NCBI GenBank assembly: GCA_964611185.1
Contig: CAZSXE010000012.1
Coordinates: forward strand, 1-56,264
Reading direction: 5' to 3'
From: CAAGNP01 sp964611185
Lineage (GTDB): Bacteria; Bacteroidota; Bacteroidia; Bacteroidales; UBA932
DNA: 56,264 nt
The translations under genes were made by a program, and so were the position numbers. Position 1 is the stretch's first letter, and each line of letters starts with the position of its first letter. The notes below the pieces were generated by a model. It saw only the letters and a list, made by a program, of their open reading frames with translations, did not search any database and had not been told where the DNA came from. Below, piece by piece: positions 34,222 through 42,109 of the stretch.

Positions 34222-35535
34222 ATGATGAAAAAATTTGTTTATGTCCTTGCGGGGATGGTCTTAGTGCTTTTTTCATCTGTTTCTTGTAACAAAACAGATG
34301 AATGGGAAAAAATCAAAAAAGAGGTGGATTCTCTTAAAACATCACATCCCTCCGGAATTGTAATATTACAACACTCCGCAAACATTGTTAAAGGTGATAC
34401 CGCAACAATTAATTTTAGAACCAATCCTTCAAATTTTAAGGTAACTGCCGAGAATCTTTATTTAGACGCTGTCTCTGAGAATATATATGATTATTACAAA
34501 GAAAGCGAAAAGAAAGACGATGATGTAAAATCATCTGTTCCTTATAATAAAGATGCTGTTAATTTTAAGCTCGCTTCCGTTTCTCCTGCTAAAAATGAGG
34601 CCGGAGATACTCTTGCCGGTCAATGGGTGGCAAAAATAGCTACAAATGGTGATGAGGCTGTAAAATATTACGAAGAAGCCATCGTCTCCCTTATTCTCAA
34701 ATATGTAGATAATCAGGGTGTGGAGCAGATGATTTCATCTGATATTATGAGTATGAATATACTTCCTACCATATCGGAAGGTCTGTATGTCTGGAAGAAG
34801 TCTTGCTACTCTCAAAGAATTTTGACTGATACTATTACTCCTAATGCATACATCTCTTTTGATGCCAACAAATTCAAAAAAAGAGGGACAGGTGATGACG
34901 GTGAAGTTAAATTATACTCAATTACAGATAACATCGAATCAATAAATGCGGTGCTGACCCAGGAATATGAGGGTGTATTTTCCATTAAAACAGTCATGGC
35001 TCAGGAGGAAAACTCTTATATCGAATTTGTTCCAAATCCTCAACATAAAAAATGGACCGAATTGAAAGAATCCGGCGACAGCTGCATGATAGTTCCATTC
35101 GTGGTTACTGTTTCCGATAAGTATTTACATAGTGTTTCGGATACTCTCTATTTTACTTATTTCGCTAAGAACACGACGGTATATTCATTTGATTTCAAAG
35201 CTGCTTCCGGGACCACTACTTTGTTCGATCTAACCGATCATCTTAAAGAATGTGGATACCTTAAAGAAGATTTAATGGCTTTAAGAAGATTGGGCATATT
35301 AAATAATGTAAACTGTTCTATACCCGGTTTTATTACTAAGTTTTCTATCGATAAAGAAGGGAATGTCACTCTTCAAGTTACATCATACACCAAACATACT
35401 CCCGGAACAGTATATTACGATCCTGATAATTTCTATGCTGCTGTTCTTACTATGGTTTATCCTTCATTTTTGATGACACCGGAGTGTAAAGCCTTACACA
35501 TAAGGATTAATCTTAAGGCTACCATTGTCGAATAA
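34222..35535 (+). CDS. Hypothetical lipoprotein (437 residues)
   Basis: I do not recognise the family with certainty. The N-terminus is a lipoprotein signal: KKFVYVLAGMVLVLFSSVSC, with the lipidated cysteine at Cys22, followed by an acidic stretch (DEWEKIKKEVD), which in Bacteroidota can act as a surface-export signal. The remainder is mostly beta-type sequence with repeated phrases such as FVPNPQHKKW and VVTVSDKYLHSVSDTLYF and no recognisable catalytic motif. A second small lipoprotein gene follows 18 bases downstream, so the two probably form one transcript and may form a complex. Confidence 0.75.
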   Translation: MMKKFVYVLAGMVLVLFSSVSCNKTDEWEKIKKEVDSLKTSHPSGIVILQHSANIVKGDTATINFRTNPSNFKVTAENLYLDAVSENIYDYYKESEKKDDDVKSSVPYNKDAVNFKLASVSPAKNEAGDTLAGQWVAKIATNGDEAVKYYEEAIVSLILKYVDNQGVEQMISSDIMSMNILPTISEGLYVWKKSCYSQRILTDTITPNAYISFDANKFKKRGTGDDGEVKLYSITDNIESINAVLTQEYEGVFSIKTVMAQEENSYIEFVPNPQHKKWTELKESGDSCMIVPFVVTVSDKYLHSVSDTLYFTYFAKNTTVYSFDFKAASGTTTLFDLTDHLKECGYLKEDLMALRRLGILNNVNCSIPGFITKFSIDKEGNVTLQVTSYTKHTPGTVYYDPDNFYAAVLTMVYPSFLMTPECKALHIRINLKATIVE

Positions 35536-35553
35536 TCGTTTAAATATATTTAT

Positions 35554-35934
35554 ATGAAAAAATTTTTATTAGCTATTTTAGGTTGTCTGCTTTTGAGTGT
35601 CGTAGTTTCAAGCTGTGAGACAACTACTTCAATTGATTCCATGTACTCTTGCGGTGTTTCAAATTTCAAAGCTTCGAAAATTTCAGATTTAGGTCTGATT
35701 GAAAACCATCTTAAAGAGAAAGGATGTCCTTTCGGCTCCGTAATAATATCCAAGGGTAAAAGCGTGGCAGCCAACGATGCCGTGATGAAAGAACGCTATA
35801 ACAAAGCTATCGCAACCATCGATTTCGGTTCATTGGGACTCGACTCCGGAACATCTTTTACTTATTTTGTTACAGGTCTTCCCTCCGGAGATGAATCCAA
35901 TCGCGAAATCGGATCTTATTCGTGGCCTAAATAA
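35554..35934 (+). CDS. Small hypothetical lipoprotein (126 residues)
   Basis: The family is not recognised. KKFLLAILGCLLLSVVVSSC is a lipoprotein signal peptide with the modified cysteine at Cys21. The mature part of about 105 residues contains MYSCGVSNFKAS, a helical LIENHLKEKGCP segment and FGSLGLDSGTSFTYFVTGLP, which suggests a small mixed alpha/beta domain. Two further cysteines (in YSCG and KGCP) could form a disulfide. It is 18 bases after the larger lipoprotein gene and precedes the dnaE promoter. Confidence 0.75.
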   Translation: MKKFLLAILGCLLLSVVVSSCETTTSIDSMYSCGVSNFKASKISDLGLIENHLKEKGCPFGSVIISKGKSVAANDAVMKERYNKAIATIDFGSLGLDSGTSFTYFVTGLPSGDESNREIGSYSWPK

Positions 35935-35960
35935 TAATTAATATTCTATTTATAATTTAT

Positions 35961-35992
35961 TTTGCCGCACTTAGGTAAATGAAGTATCTTTG
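35961..35992 (+). promoter_or_regulatory. Promoter of dnaE
   Basis: TTTG (35961-35964), a 20-base spacer and TATCTTTG (35985-35992) match the Bacteroidota consensus. Transcription would start near 35999, so the in-frame TTG at 35990, which lies in the -7 box, cannot be the start codon. The ATG at 36017 is used. Confidence 0.75.
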
Positions 35993-36016
35993 GAACTTTC
36001 TAAAGATACTTTTTTT

Positions 36017-39000
36017 ATGCCGTTTGTCCATCTTCATGTCCATACCGAATATTCTGTTCTTGACGGAGCTTCTAAAATCAAAAACCTTTTAAAAGCTGCC
36101 GAAAAGGACGGTCAGCCGGCTATTGCGATTACTGACCACGGCAATATGTTCGGTGCCAAGGAGCTTTTGGATACTGCCAAGAAGATGAATTCATCTGTGA
36201 AGCCCATTGTGGGGTGCGAAGTGTATGTGGCGAGGGGATCGAGAAAAGAGCGGAAGGGTCGCGAAGATCAGAGTTCATATCACCTTATTCTCTTAGCTAA
36301 GAATATGCAGGGGTATCACAACTTGATAAAAATGGTCTCTTACGGTTATATTGACGGATTTCACTATAAGCCGAGAATCGATCACGAGCTTCTTGAAAAA
36401 TATCACGAGGGGATTATCTGTTCTTCTGCCTGTTTAGGGGGAGAAGTTCCTCAGGCTATAATGAATGGCGATATTAAAGAGGCTGAGGAGATAATTTTAT
36501 GGTATCGTTCTCTCTTCTCGGATGATTATTATCTTGAGGTTCAGCGGCACGAGACTGATGTTCCCGGGGCTGAGACTTCGACTTTTCCCAAGCAGCAGGA
36601 GGTAAATAAGGTTATTTTTGATTTAGCTGCGAAATATGGTGTTAAGGTTATAGCTACCAATGATGTCCATTTCGTGGAGAAGGAAGATGGTCCTGCCCAT
36701 GACAGACTTGTCTGTCTTAATACCAATTCCGATATAGATGATCCCAATCGTCTCAGATACACTCAGCAGGAATATCTTAAATCTTGCGAGCAGATGTCGA
36801 AGATTTTTTCCGATCATCCGGAAGTTATATCCAATACGCTGGAAATAGCTGATAAAGTGGAGCTTATAGATTTAAACCACGATGCCATTCTGCCCGTATT
36901 TCCATTGCCCGAAGGGTTCTCCGATTCTAATGACTATCTCAGGCACATTACCCTCGAAGGGGCGAAAAAACGCTACGGAGAGAATATTGCCGCAGGGACT
37001 ATTGAGAGAATAGATTTCGAGCTGGACACTATTAAGAAAATGGGATTCCCCGATTATTTCCTCATAGTTCAGGATTTTATTAACGCTGCGCGCAATATGG
37101 GGGTATGGGTAGGTCCGGGGAGGGGTTCTGCTGCCGGAAGCGTGGTGGCATATTGTCTTACGATTACCAACATCGACCCTGTCAAATACGACTTGCTGTT
37201 TGAAAGATTTTTGAATCCCGACCGTATTTCAATGCCAGATATTGATATTGATTTTGACGATGAAGGGCGTTACAGGGTATTTAAGTATGTGGAGGATAAG
37301 TATGGAAAGGATCATGTCTCTCATGTGGTCACTTTCGGTACAATGGGTACGAAAAGTGTCATAAGGGATATTGGGCGCATTGAGAAGCTCCCTCTTCAGG
37401 AGACCGACAGACTGGCTAAGCTTGTCCCTAAAACTATTACCGTCCAGAAGGAGACAGAGGTGGATGATCCCAAGGATCCTTCTAAAAAAATAAAGAAGAA
37501 AGAGTCTAAGGATGTGGAACCGAGTATCTCTTTATGTATTGAGAAAGTTCAGGAGTTTAAGGAGGCTATGAATTCCAATAATGAACTCCTGAAAGAGACT
37601 CTCTCTTTTGCTGAGAGACTTGAAGGGACGGTCCGAAATACCGGTGTCCATGCCTGTGCTACGATTATAGGCCGCGGAAATCTTACAGATTACATCCCTC
37701 TTTGCACCGCTAAAGATAAAGATACGGGGAAGGATATTTTGGTTTCGCAGTTTGAGGGGACTCTTATCGAGTCGGCAGGGATGTTGAAGATGGATTTTCT
37801 CGGATTGAAAACTCTTTCTATTTTACGAGACTGTGTCGATAATATTAAGCTTTCCAAGGGTATTGATCTCGATATTAATTCGATCCCTATCGATGACAGC
37901 GAGACTTATGAGCTTTTCAGCCGTGGGGATACCGTAGGGGTGTTTCAGTTTGAGTCGGATGGTATGCAGAGCTGGCTGAAGAAGCTGCACCCGTCCCGTT
38001 TTGCCGATCTTATCGCTATGAATGCTCTTTACAGGCCGGGGCCAATGGATTATATCCCTGATTTTGTCGATCGCAAACATGGAAAGAAAAAGATAGAATA
38101 TGATCTTCCCGATATGCAGGAGTATCTTGAGGATACTTATGGTATTACCGTGTATCAGGAACAGGTGATGCTTCTTTCTCAAAAACTCGCCGGTTTTACC
38201 AAGGGGGAGGCCGATAAGCTCCGAAAGGCTATGGGTAAAAAGCAGATCTCGGTTTTGGAGGGGCTGCGCGAGAAATTCTTCGAGGGAGGGTTGAAAAAAG
38301 GACATCCCGAAGTTACTCTTAATAAGATATGGAACGACTGGAAGGCTTTCGCCCAATATGCTTTCAATAAATCGCACGCTACCTGCTATGCGTGGATAGG
38401 TTATCAGACGGGCTATTTAAAAGCCCACTACCCTGCCGAGTATTTAGCTGCAGTTCTGAGCAATAATTTGAACAACATCGATGAAATAACGAAGTTTATG
38501 GATGATTGCCGCAGGCATAATCTTAATATCTTAGGACCCGATGTAAATGAGAGTTATACGAAGTTTACAGTGAATAAAAAAGGGGCTCTTCGCTTCGGAA
38601 TGGGTGGAATAAAGGGGATAGGTTCCAATGCGGTAGATTTTATTATCTCCTCGCGCAATGAAGGGGGGCCTTTTAAGGATATTTTCGACTTTGTGGAGAG
38701 GGTAAATGCGAATGTTATTAATAAAAAGGGGATGGAGTCTCTTGCCGGATCGGGTGCATTTGATACTTTTGAGGGGATAAACAGAGGTTCTTTTAGTATT
38801 GATGTGGGAAAAGGTGAGACTTTTATGGATGTTCTCCTTCGCTATGGCAGCCGATTTCAGAAAGATGCCGATTCGCTTTCAAATAGCATTTTCGGCGGAA
38901 GTGATGCCATCGAGACTGCTCTCCCTGCACTTCCTATCCCTCCGGAACTTAATCAGTTGGAGGTTTTGAAAAAAGAGAAGGAGCTGGTAGGGATGTACAT

Positions 39001-39715
39001 CTCTGCACATCCTCTCGACAGGTACCGTTTTGAGGTGGATCAGTTTGCAAATATCCATATTTGCGATCTCCAAACCATACTTGATGATACTCTTGAAGCG
39101 GCGAGGTCGCCAAAATCCAATGGTTTTTCCCCTCAAAAAGAGGATTATATCATTGCCGGATTGATAACCGGTGTCTCTGTGAAGCAGTCTAAAAAGACTA
39201 ACCGCCCGTGGTGCAGCGTGACAGTGGAGGATTACACAGGAAGTACTACTTTTTCTCTTTTCGGGAAAGATTATGAAAATTATTTAGCGTTTATGAAAGA
39301 ACATACGGCATTGCTTATCCGTCTTGAACCCTCATTGCGCTATCCTTACCTTACAGACGAGGAGAAACAAAAACTGGGCGGAGGCTATGTACGAGATAAA
39401 ATAGCCCCTACCGGATGTGATTTAAAGATTAAGGGAATGACTCTCCTTTCAAATGCTAAAGAGAGTTTTGTCTCAGAGTTTATCATCTGTATCCCATCTG
39501 ATATTATCACCCCATCTTTCAGAAAAAATCTTGTGCACGCGATAAAATCCAATAAGGGAAAGTCCATGCTTACGCTCCGTGTTCTGAATCGTAATCTGAA
39601 ATTGTCTGCCGAATTTTTTTCGCGTAAATATAAAATCTCGCCCAACGATGATTTTATCCGTTTTCTCGAAGAAAACTCTCTCTCATACAAAGTGATTAAA
39701 AAAGTGACTGTTTAG
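36017..39715 (+). CDS. dnaE: DNA polymerase III alpha subunit
   Basis: DnaE is the replicative polymerase subunit. From the ATG at 36017 it has 1232 residues. The N-terminal PHP domain has an intact motif (FVHLHVHTEYSVLDGASKI), consistent with a functional or structural phosphoesterase site. The polymerase C family core has GPGRGSAAGSVVAY and PDIDIDFDD (Asp408, Asp410, from nucleotide 37235), then LYRPGPMDYIPDF and ATCYAWIGYQTGYLKAHYPAEY. A helix-hairpin-helix region follows, then an OB domain (IAGLITGVSVKQSKKTNRPW). It has its own promoter and is monocistronic. Confidence 0.97.
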   Translation: MPFVHLHVHTEYSVLDGASKIKNLLKAAEKDGQPAIAITDHGNMFGAKELLDTAKKMNSSVKPIVGCEVYVARGSRKERKGREDQSSYHLILLAKNMQGYHNLIKMVSYGYIDGFHYKPRIDHELLEKYHEGIICSSACLGGEVPQAIMNGDIKEAEEIILWYRSLFSDDYYLEVQRHETDVPGAETSTFPKQQEVNKVIFDLAAKYGVKVIATNDVHFVEKEDGPAHDRLVCLNTNSDIDDPNRLRYTQQEYLKSCEQMSKIFSDHPEVISNTLEIADKVELIDLNHDAILPVFPLPEGFSDSNDYLRHITLEGAKKRYGENIAAGTIERIDFELDTIKKMGFPDYFLIVQDFINAARNMGVWVGPGRGSAAGSVVAYCLTITNIDPVKYDLLFERFLNPDRISMPDIDIDFDDEGRYRVFKYVEDKYGKDHVSHVVTFGTMGTKSVIRDIGRIEKLPLQETDRLAKLVPKTITVQKETEVDDPKDPSKKIKKKESKDVEPSISLCIEKVQEFKEAMNSNNELLKETLSFAERLEGTVRNTGVHACATIIGRGNLTDYIPLCTAKDKDTGKDILVSQFEGTLIESAGMLKMDFLGLKTLSILRDCVDNIKLSKGIDLDINSIPIDDSETYELFSRGDTVGVFQFESDGMQSWLKKLHPSRFADLIAMNALYRPGPMDYIPDFVDRKHGKKKIEYDLPDMQEYLEDTYGITVYQEQVMLLSQKLAGFTKGEADKLRKAMGKKQISVLEGLREKFFEGGLKKGHPEVTLNKIWNDWKAFAQYAFNKSHATCYAWIGYQTGYLKAHYPAEYLAAVLSNNLNNIDEITKFMDDCRRHNLNILGPDVNESYTKFTVNKKGALRFGMGGIKGIGSNAVDFIISSRNEGGPFKDIFDFVERVNANVINKKGMESLAGSGAFDTFEGINRGSFSIDVGKGETFMDVLLRYGSRFQKDADSLSNSIFGGSDAIETALPALPIPPELNQLEVLKKEKELVGMYISAHPLDRYRFEVDQFANIHICDLQTILDDTLEAARSPKSNGFSPQKEDYIIAGLITGVSVKQSKKTNRPWCSVTVEDYTGSTTFSLFGKDYENYLAFMKEHTALLIRLEPSLRYPYLTDEEKQKLGGGYVRDKIAPTGCDLKIKGMTLLSNAKESFVSEFIICIPSDIITPSFRKNLVHAIKSNKGKSMLTLRVLNRNLKLSAEFFSRKYKISPNDDFIRFLEENSLSYKVIKKVTV

Positions 39716-39731
39716 AGCGGCGCGGCTCTAA
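39712..39731. repeat. Inverted repeat between dnaE and the fucosidase gene
   Basis: TTAGAGC and GCTCTAA form a 7-bp stem around GGCGCG, overlapping the dnaE stop codon and placed between two convergent genes. No T run follows on either strand, so it may be a weak bidirectional terminator or mRNA 3' end protector. Confidence 0.35.
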
Positions 39732-39735
39732 CAAT

Positions 39736-41076
39736 TTACCATTTTACCTCTACTACATAGTCAGGACACTCTTTCGGAATCTGCGGGAGGGTGACAAAAA
39801 TGCCCTCCTTGTACTGCTTGAATGTGAGCTTTTCTTGTGTCCCGAAAGTGGTTACAGATTTAATTTTGGCAGCATTTTTTAAAGGAACACATATCATATC
39901 CTTTATCTGGGCCGAAGCGAGATCGTCGGGGAAAATATGAAGATAGAGTGTTTTATCCTTTTCGGTAGCTACCCCCCAGCTTTGAGGAGGAATAAGGGAG
40001 CTGCGCGTTCCATATATGGAGCTTCCGTATTGCGACAGCCACTCTCCCATACCTTTTAATCTTTCGATGGCAGCCTCCGGCAATTCGCCATTGGGCTGAG
40101 GCCCTATGTTCAGAAGGAGGTTAGCATTGCGCCCTGCGGTACTTGCAAGGTACTTGATGAGCTTTGGAATGCTCTTGTAGCGGTCGTCGTTAACACGATA
40201 CCCCCAAGAATCATTCATCGTCTGGCAGGTCTCAAGCGGAAGAGCACTTACTCCACCGCTATGCCATCCGGCTGTGTTCTGCCCCGGCACATCGCGTTCA
40301 AATATCTGAATATCCTCACCCTCGATAATGTCTATGTGGTGATTGTTTCCGATAAGACACTTAGGCTGGAGGTTATGAATGAGGGAATAAATCTCTTCGT
40401 ATCCCCAGTCAAAATCTGAATTTTGATCCTGGTCCCAGTGACCGTCAAACCAAATACATCCTATTTCTCCATAATTGGTAAGAAGTTCGGTAATCTGACC
40501 TTTCATAAAGGCATAGTAGTCTTTCCACTCCCCTTTGCCCGGTCGCCCCGTGCCGTTCCCTGTGCGCCCGACAGGCTGATAATCATCTCTATACCAGTCG
40601 AGAAGTGAGTAGTAGAAGTGAAGTTTGATGCCTTGTTTTTCACATTCGATGGCGAGTTCTTTAAGAGGATCTCTCCCGAAAGGTGTAGCATCTACGATAT
40701 TATAGGGCGATTGTTTGGTGCCGAACATGGAAAATCCGTCATGATGTCTCGATGTGATACAGATGTACTTGGCCCCTGAGGCTTTAATGGCAGAAACCCA
40801 TTTTTGTGCATCGAATCGGATAGGATAAAATGCCGATGGGAGCTTTGCATACTCTTGATAATTAATATTTTGATTCGTCATTACCCATTCTCCCTGTCCG
40901 AGCATGGCGTAAACACCCCAATGGATGAAAATTCCGAATTTGTTATCCTGAAACTCACTTCTCGAAGCTATGTTTTCAGGTGTAGGGCAATAGTGCGACT
41001 GCGATGAGAGCGTAGCTGAATTCATTGTGAAAACAACTAATAATAAAAATACTGTCAATTGTTTACTGTGTTTCAT
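39736..41076 (-). CDS. Secreted alpha-L-fucosidase (GH29)
   Basis: The 446-residue exported glycosidase removes terminal alpha-L-fucose from glycans. It has a signal peptide (about 1-26, FLLLVVFTMNSATLSSQ), then the GH29 pattern KFGIFIHWGVYAMLGQGEWVM, YICITSRHHDGFSMFGTK, and IGCIWFDGHWD with the probable nucleophile Asp211. LLNIGPQPNGELPEAA follows, and the C-terminal beta domain is short. It overlaps the stop of the upstream ThiL-like gene by 14 bases, so the two are coupled. No other glycan genes (SusC/D, sulfatases) surround it, so it is not part of a polysaccharide-utilisation locus in this window. Confidence 0.93.
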   Translation of the reverse strand: MKHSKQLTVFLLLVVFTMNSATLSSQSHYCPTPENIASRSEFQDNKFGIFIHWGVYAMLGQGEWVMTNQNINYQEYAKLPSAFYPIRFDAQKWVSAIKASGAKYICITSRHHDGFSMFGTKQSPYNIVDATPFGRDPLKELAIECEKQGIKLHFYYSLLDWYRDDYQPVGRTGNGTGRPGKGEWKDYYAFMKGQITELLTNYGEIGCIWFDGHWDQDQNSDFDWGYEEIYSLIHNLQPKCLIGNNHHIDIIEGEDIQIFERDVPGQNTAGWHSGGVSALPLETCQTMNDSWGYRVNDDRYKSIPKLIKYLASTAGRNANLLLNIGPQPNGELPEAAIERLKGMGEWLSQYGSSIYGTRSSLIPPQSWGVATEKDKTLYLHIFPDDLASAQIKDMICVPLKNAAKIKSVTTFGTQEKLTFKQYKEGIFVTLPQIPKECPDYVVEVKW

Positions 41077-42058
41077 ATTCTTGTGATTTAATGTTAATTT
41101 CTGCTCCGTCGGGGGTCACCATTACCGCTCCTACTTCAGGCTTGGCCAAATGGCCTATGACATCGTAGTCCTGAAACTCTTTACGAAATGTTTCGTGCTT
41201 TTCTATGGGGATGGTAAAGATGAATTTGTAGTCATCTCCTCCATTCATAGCGGCTGTTATGGCATCGATTTTTATCTCTTCGGACATGGCAAAAGTCTGA
41301 GAAGAGATGGGTACTTTTTCTATATATACTTTCGCTCCCATATCTGTCTCGCGGGTGAGCTTGATTATGGAAGAGGCAAGTCCCTTGGTAAGAAAATATC
41401 CTTGGGAGGGATATATGCCCGCCTCAATAAATCTACTTAATATCTCACTGTCTATTGAGGGGCTGAGGTAGGATTCGAGAATGTATTTGTATTTTGTCAA
41501 ATCGGGCTGTTTGTCCGAATATTTGTTAAATGCCGCTTTTTCTCTTTCGAGGACATGAAGACCCATATAGGCTGCCCCCAAATTGCCTGAAAGGCATATT
41601 AAATCCATATTTTTCGAATGGGGCAGGTTTTCAAGAACTCCCCTTTTCTGAACTCCGGAGGAGGCAATGCTGATACACAGGCCGTTTACCGAAGGGTTCA
41701 GATCAAGTGATAAATGTTTTACGGAGTGATCTTTAGCTGCCGCAATTATCCCCTTCCAGAGTTCTTCGATGTCTTCGAAGCAGAATCTTCCGGAGATGCC
41801 GAGATTCACAGATAGTGATACCGGGGCGTAGAAACCGGCGTATATCTCCCCCATTGCACTGAGTGCGGCTTTGTAACCGAGATGTTTTAAGGGGGTATAT
41901 GTCAGATCAAAGTCGCATCCTTCGAGGAAAATCTTGTGAGAAGAGCAGTATTCTCCCTTTTGTGTGAGTTTGATAAGTGGTGCATTGATAAAATCGCTAC
42001 CCTCGAATAATCTATATAGTGCGTTGGCTTTGCCGATGGAAGAAATTTCTGTTCTCAT
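41063..42058 (-). CDS. ThiL-like protein, probably catalytically inactive
   Basis: The 331-residue protein follows thiamine-monophosphate kinase along its length: LEGCDFDLTYTPLKHLGYKAA (45-65), MGEIYAGFYAPVSLSVNL, CLSGNLGAAYMGLHVLEREKAAF (155-177) and MNGGDDYKFIFTIP (271-284). The metal/ATP aspartates are mostly gone. The GDDAA motif is replaced by NAPLIK near residue 27, the Asp of SDIYA is Glu71, and the DxSDG motif is FLTKG with Phe222 and Lys225. Only Asp119 of GGDT and the NGG(D/E)DY motif remain. It is therefore unlikely to be a working kinase. The start at 42058 is set by a TATTTTTG box at 42075-42082. It overlaps the fucosidase gene by 14 bases. Confidence 0.75.
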   Translation of the reverse strand: MRTEISSIGKANALYRLFEGSDFINAPLIKLTQKGEYCSSHKIFLEGCDFDLTYTPLKHLGYKAALSAMGEIYAGFYAPVSLSVNLGISGRFCFEDIEELWKGIIAAAKDHSVKHLSLDLNPSVNGLCISIASSGVQKRGVLENLPHSKNMDLICLSGNLGAAYMGLHVLEREKAAFNKYSDKQPDLTKYKYILESYLSPSIDSEILSRFIEAGIYPSQGYFLTKGLASSIIKLTRETDMGAKVYIEKVPISSQTFAMSEEIKIDAITAAMNGGDDYKFIFTIPIEKHETFRKEFQDYDVIGHLAKPEVGAVMVTPDGAEINIKSQEYETQ

Positions 42059-42074
42059 ATTTATATTATTTTCA

Positions 42075-42082
42075 CAAAAATA
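42075..42082 (-). promoter_or_regulatory. -7 box of the ThiL-like/fucosidase unit
   Basis: Minus strand TATTTTTG, 17 bases before the ATG at 42058. It overlaps the sufB promoter region on the opposite strand, so expression of the two units may be mutually exclusive or co-regulated. Confidence 0.5.
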
Positions 42083-42094
42083 CCTAAAATGATT

Positions 42095-42102
42095 TAACTT
42101 TG
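42095..42102 (+). promoter_or_regulatory. -7 box of the suf operon
   Basis: TAACTTTG matches TAnnTTTG and ends 7 bases before the sufB ATG (42110), so the mRNA would be leaderless or nearly so. No iron-regulator box could be recognised. Confidence 0.5.
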
Positions 42103-42109
42103 CATCACA

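Noticed and set aside
34222..35535. Fimbrillin or SusE/F-type surface protein
   Set aside because: The lipoprotein signal and beta-rich character would fit, but I could not recognise any family-specific motif, so it is left as hypothetical.
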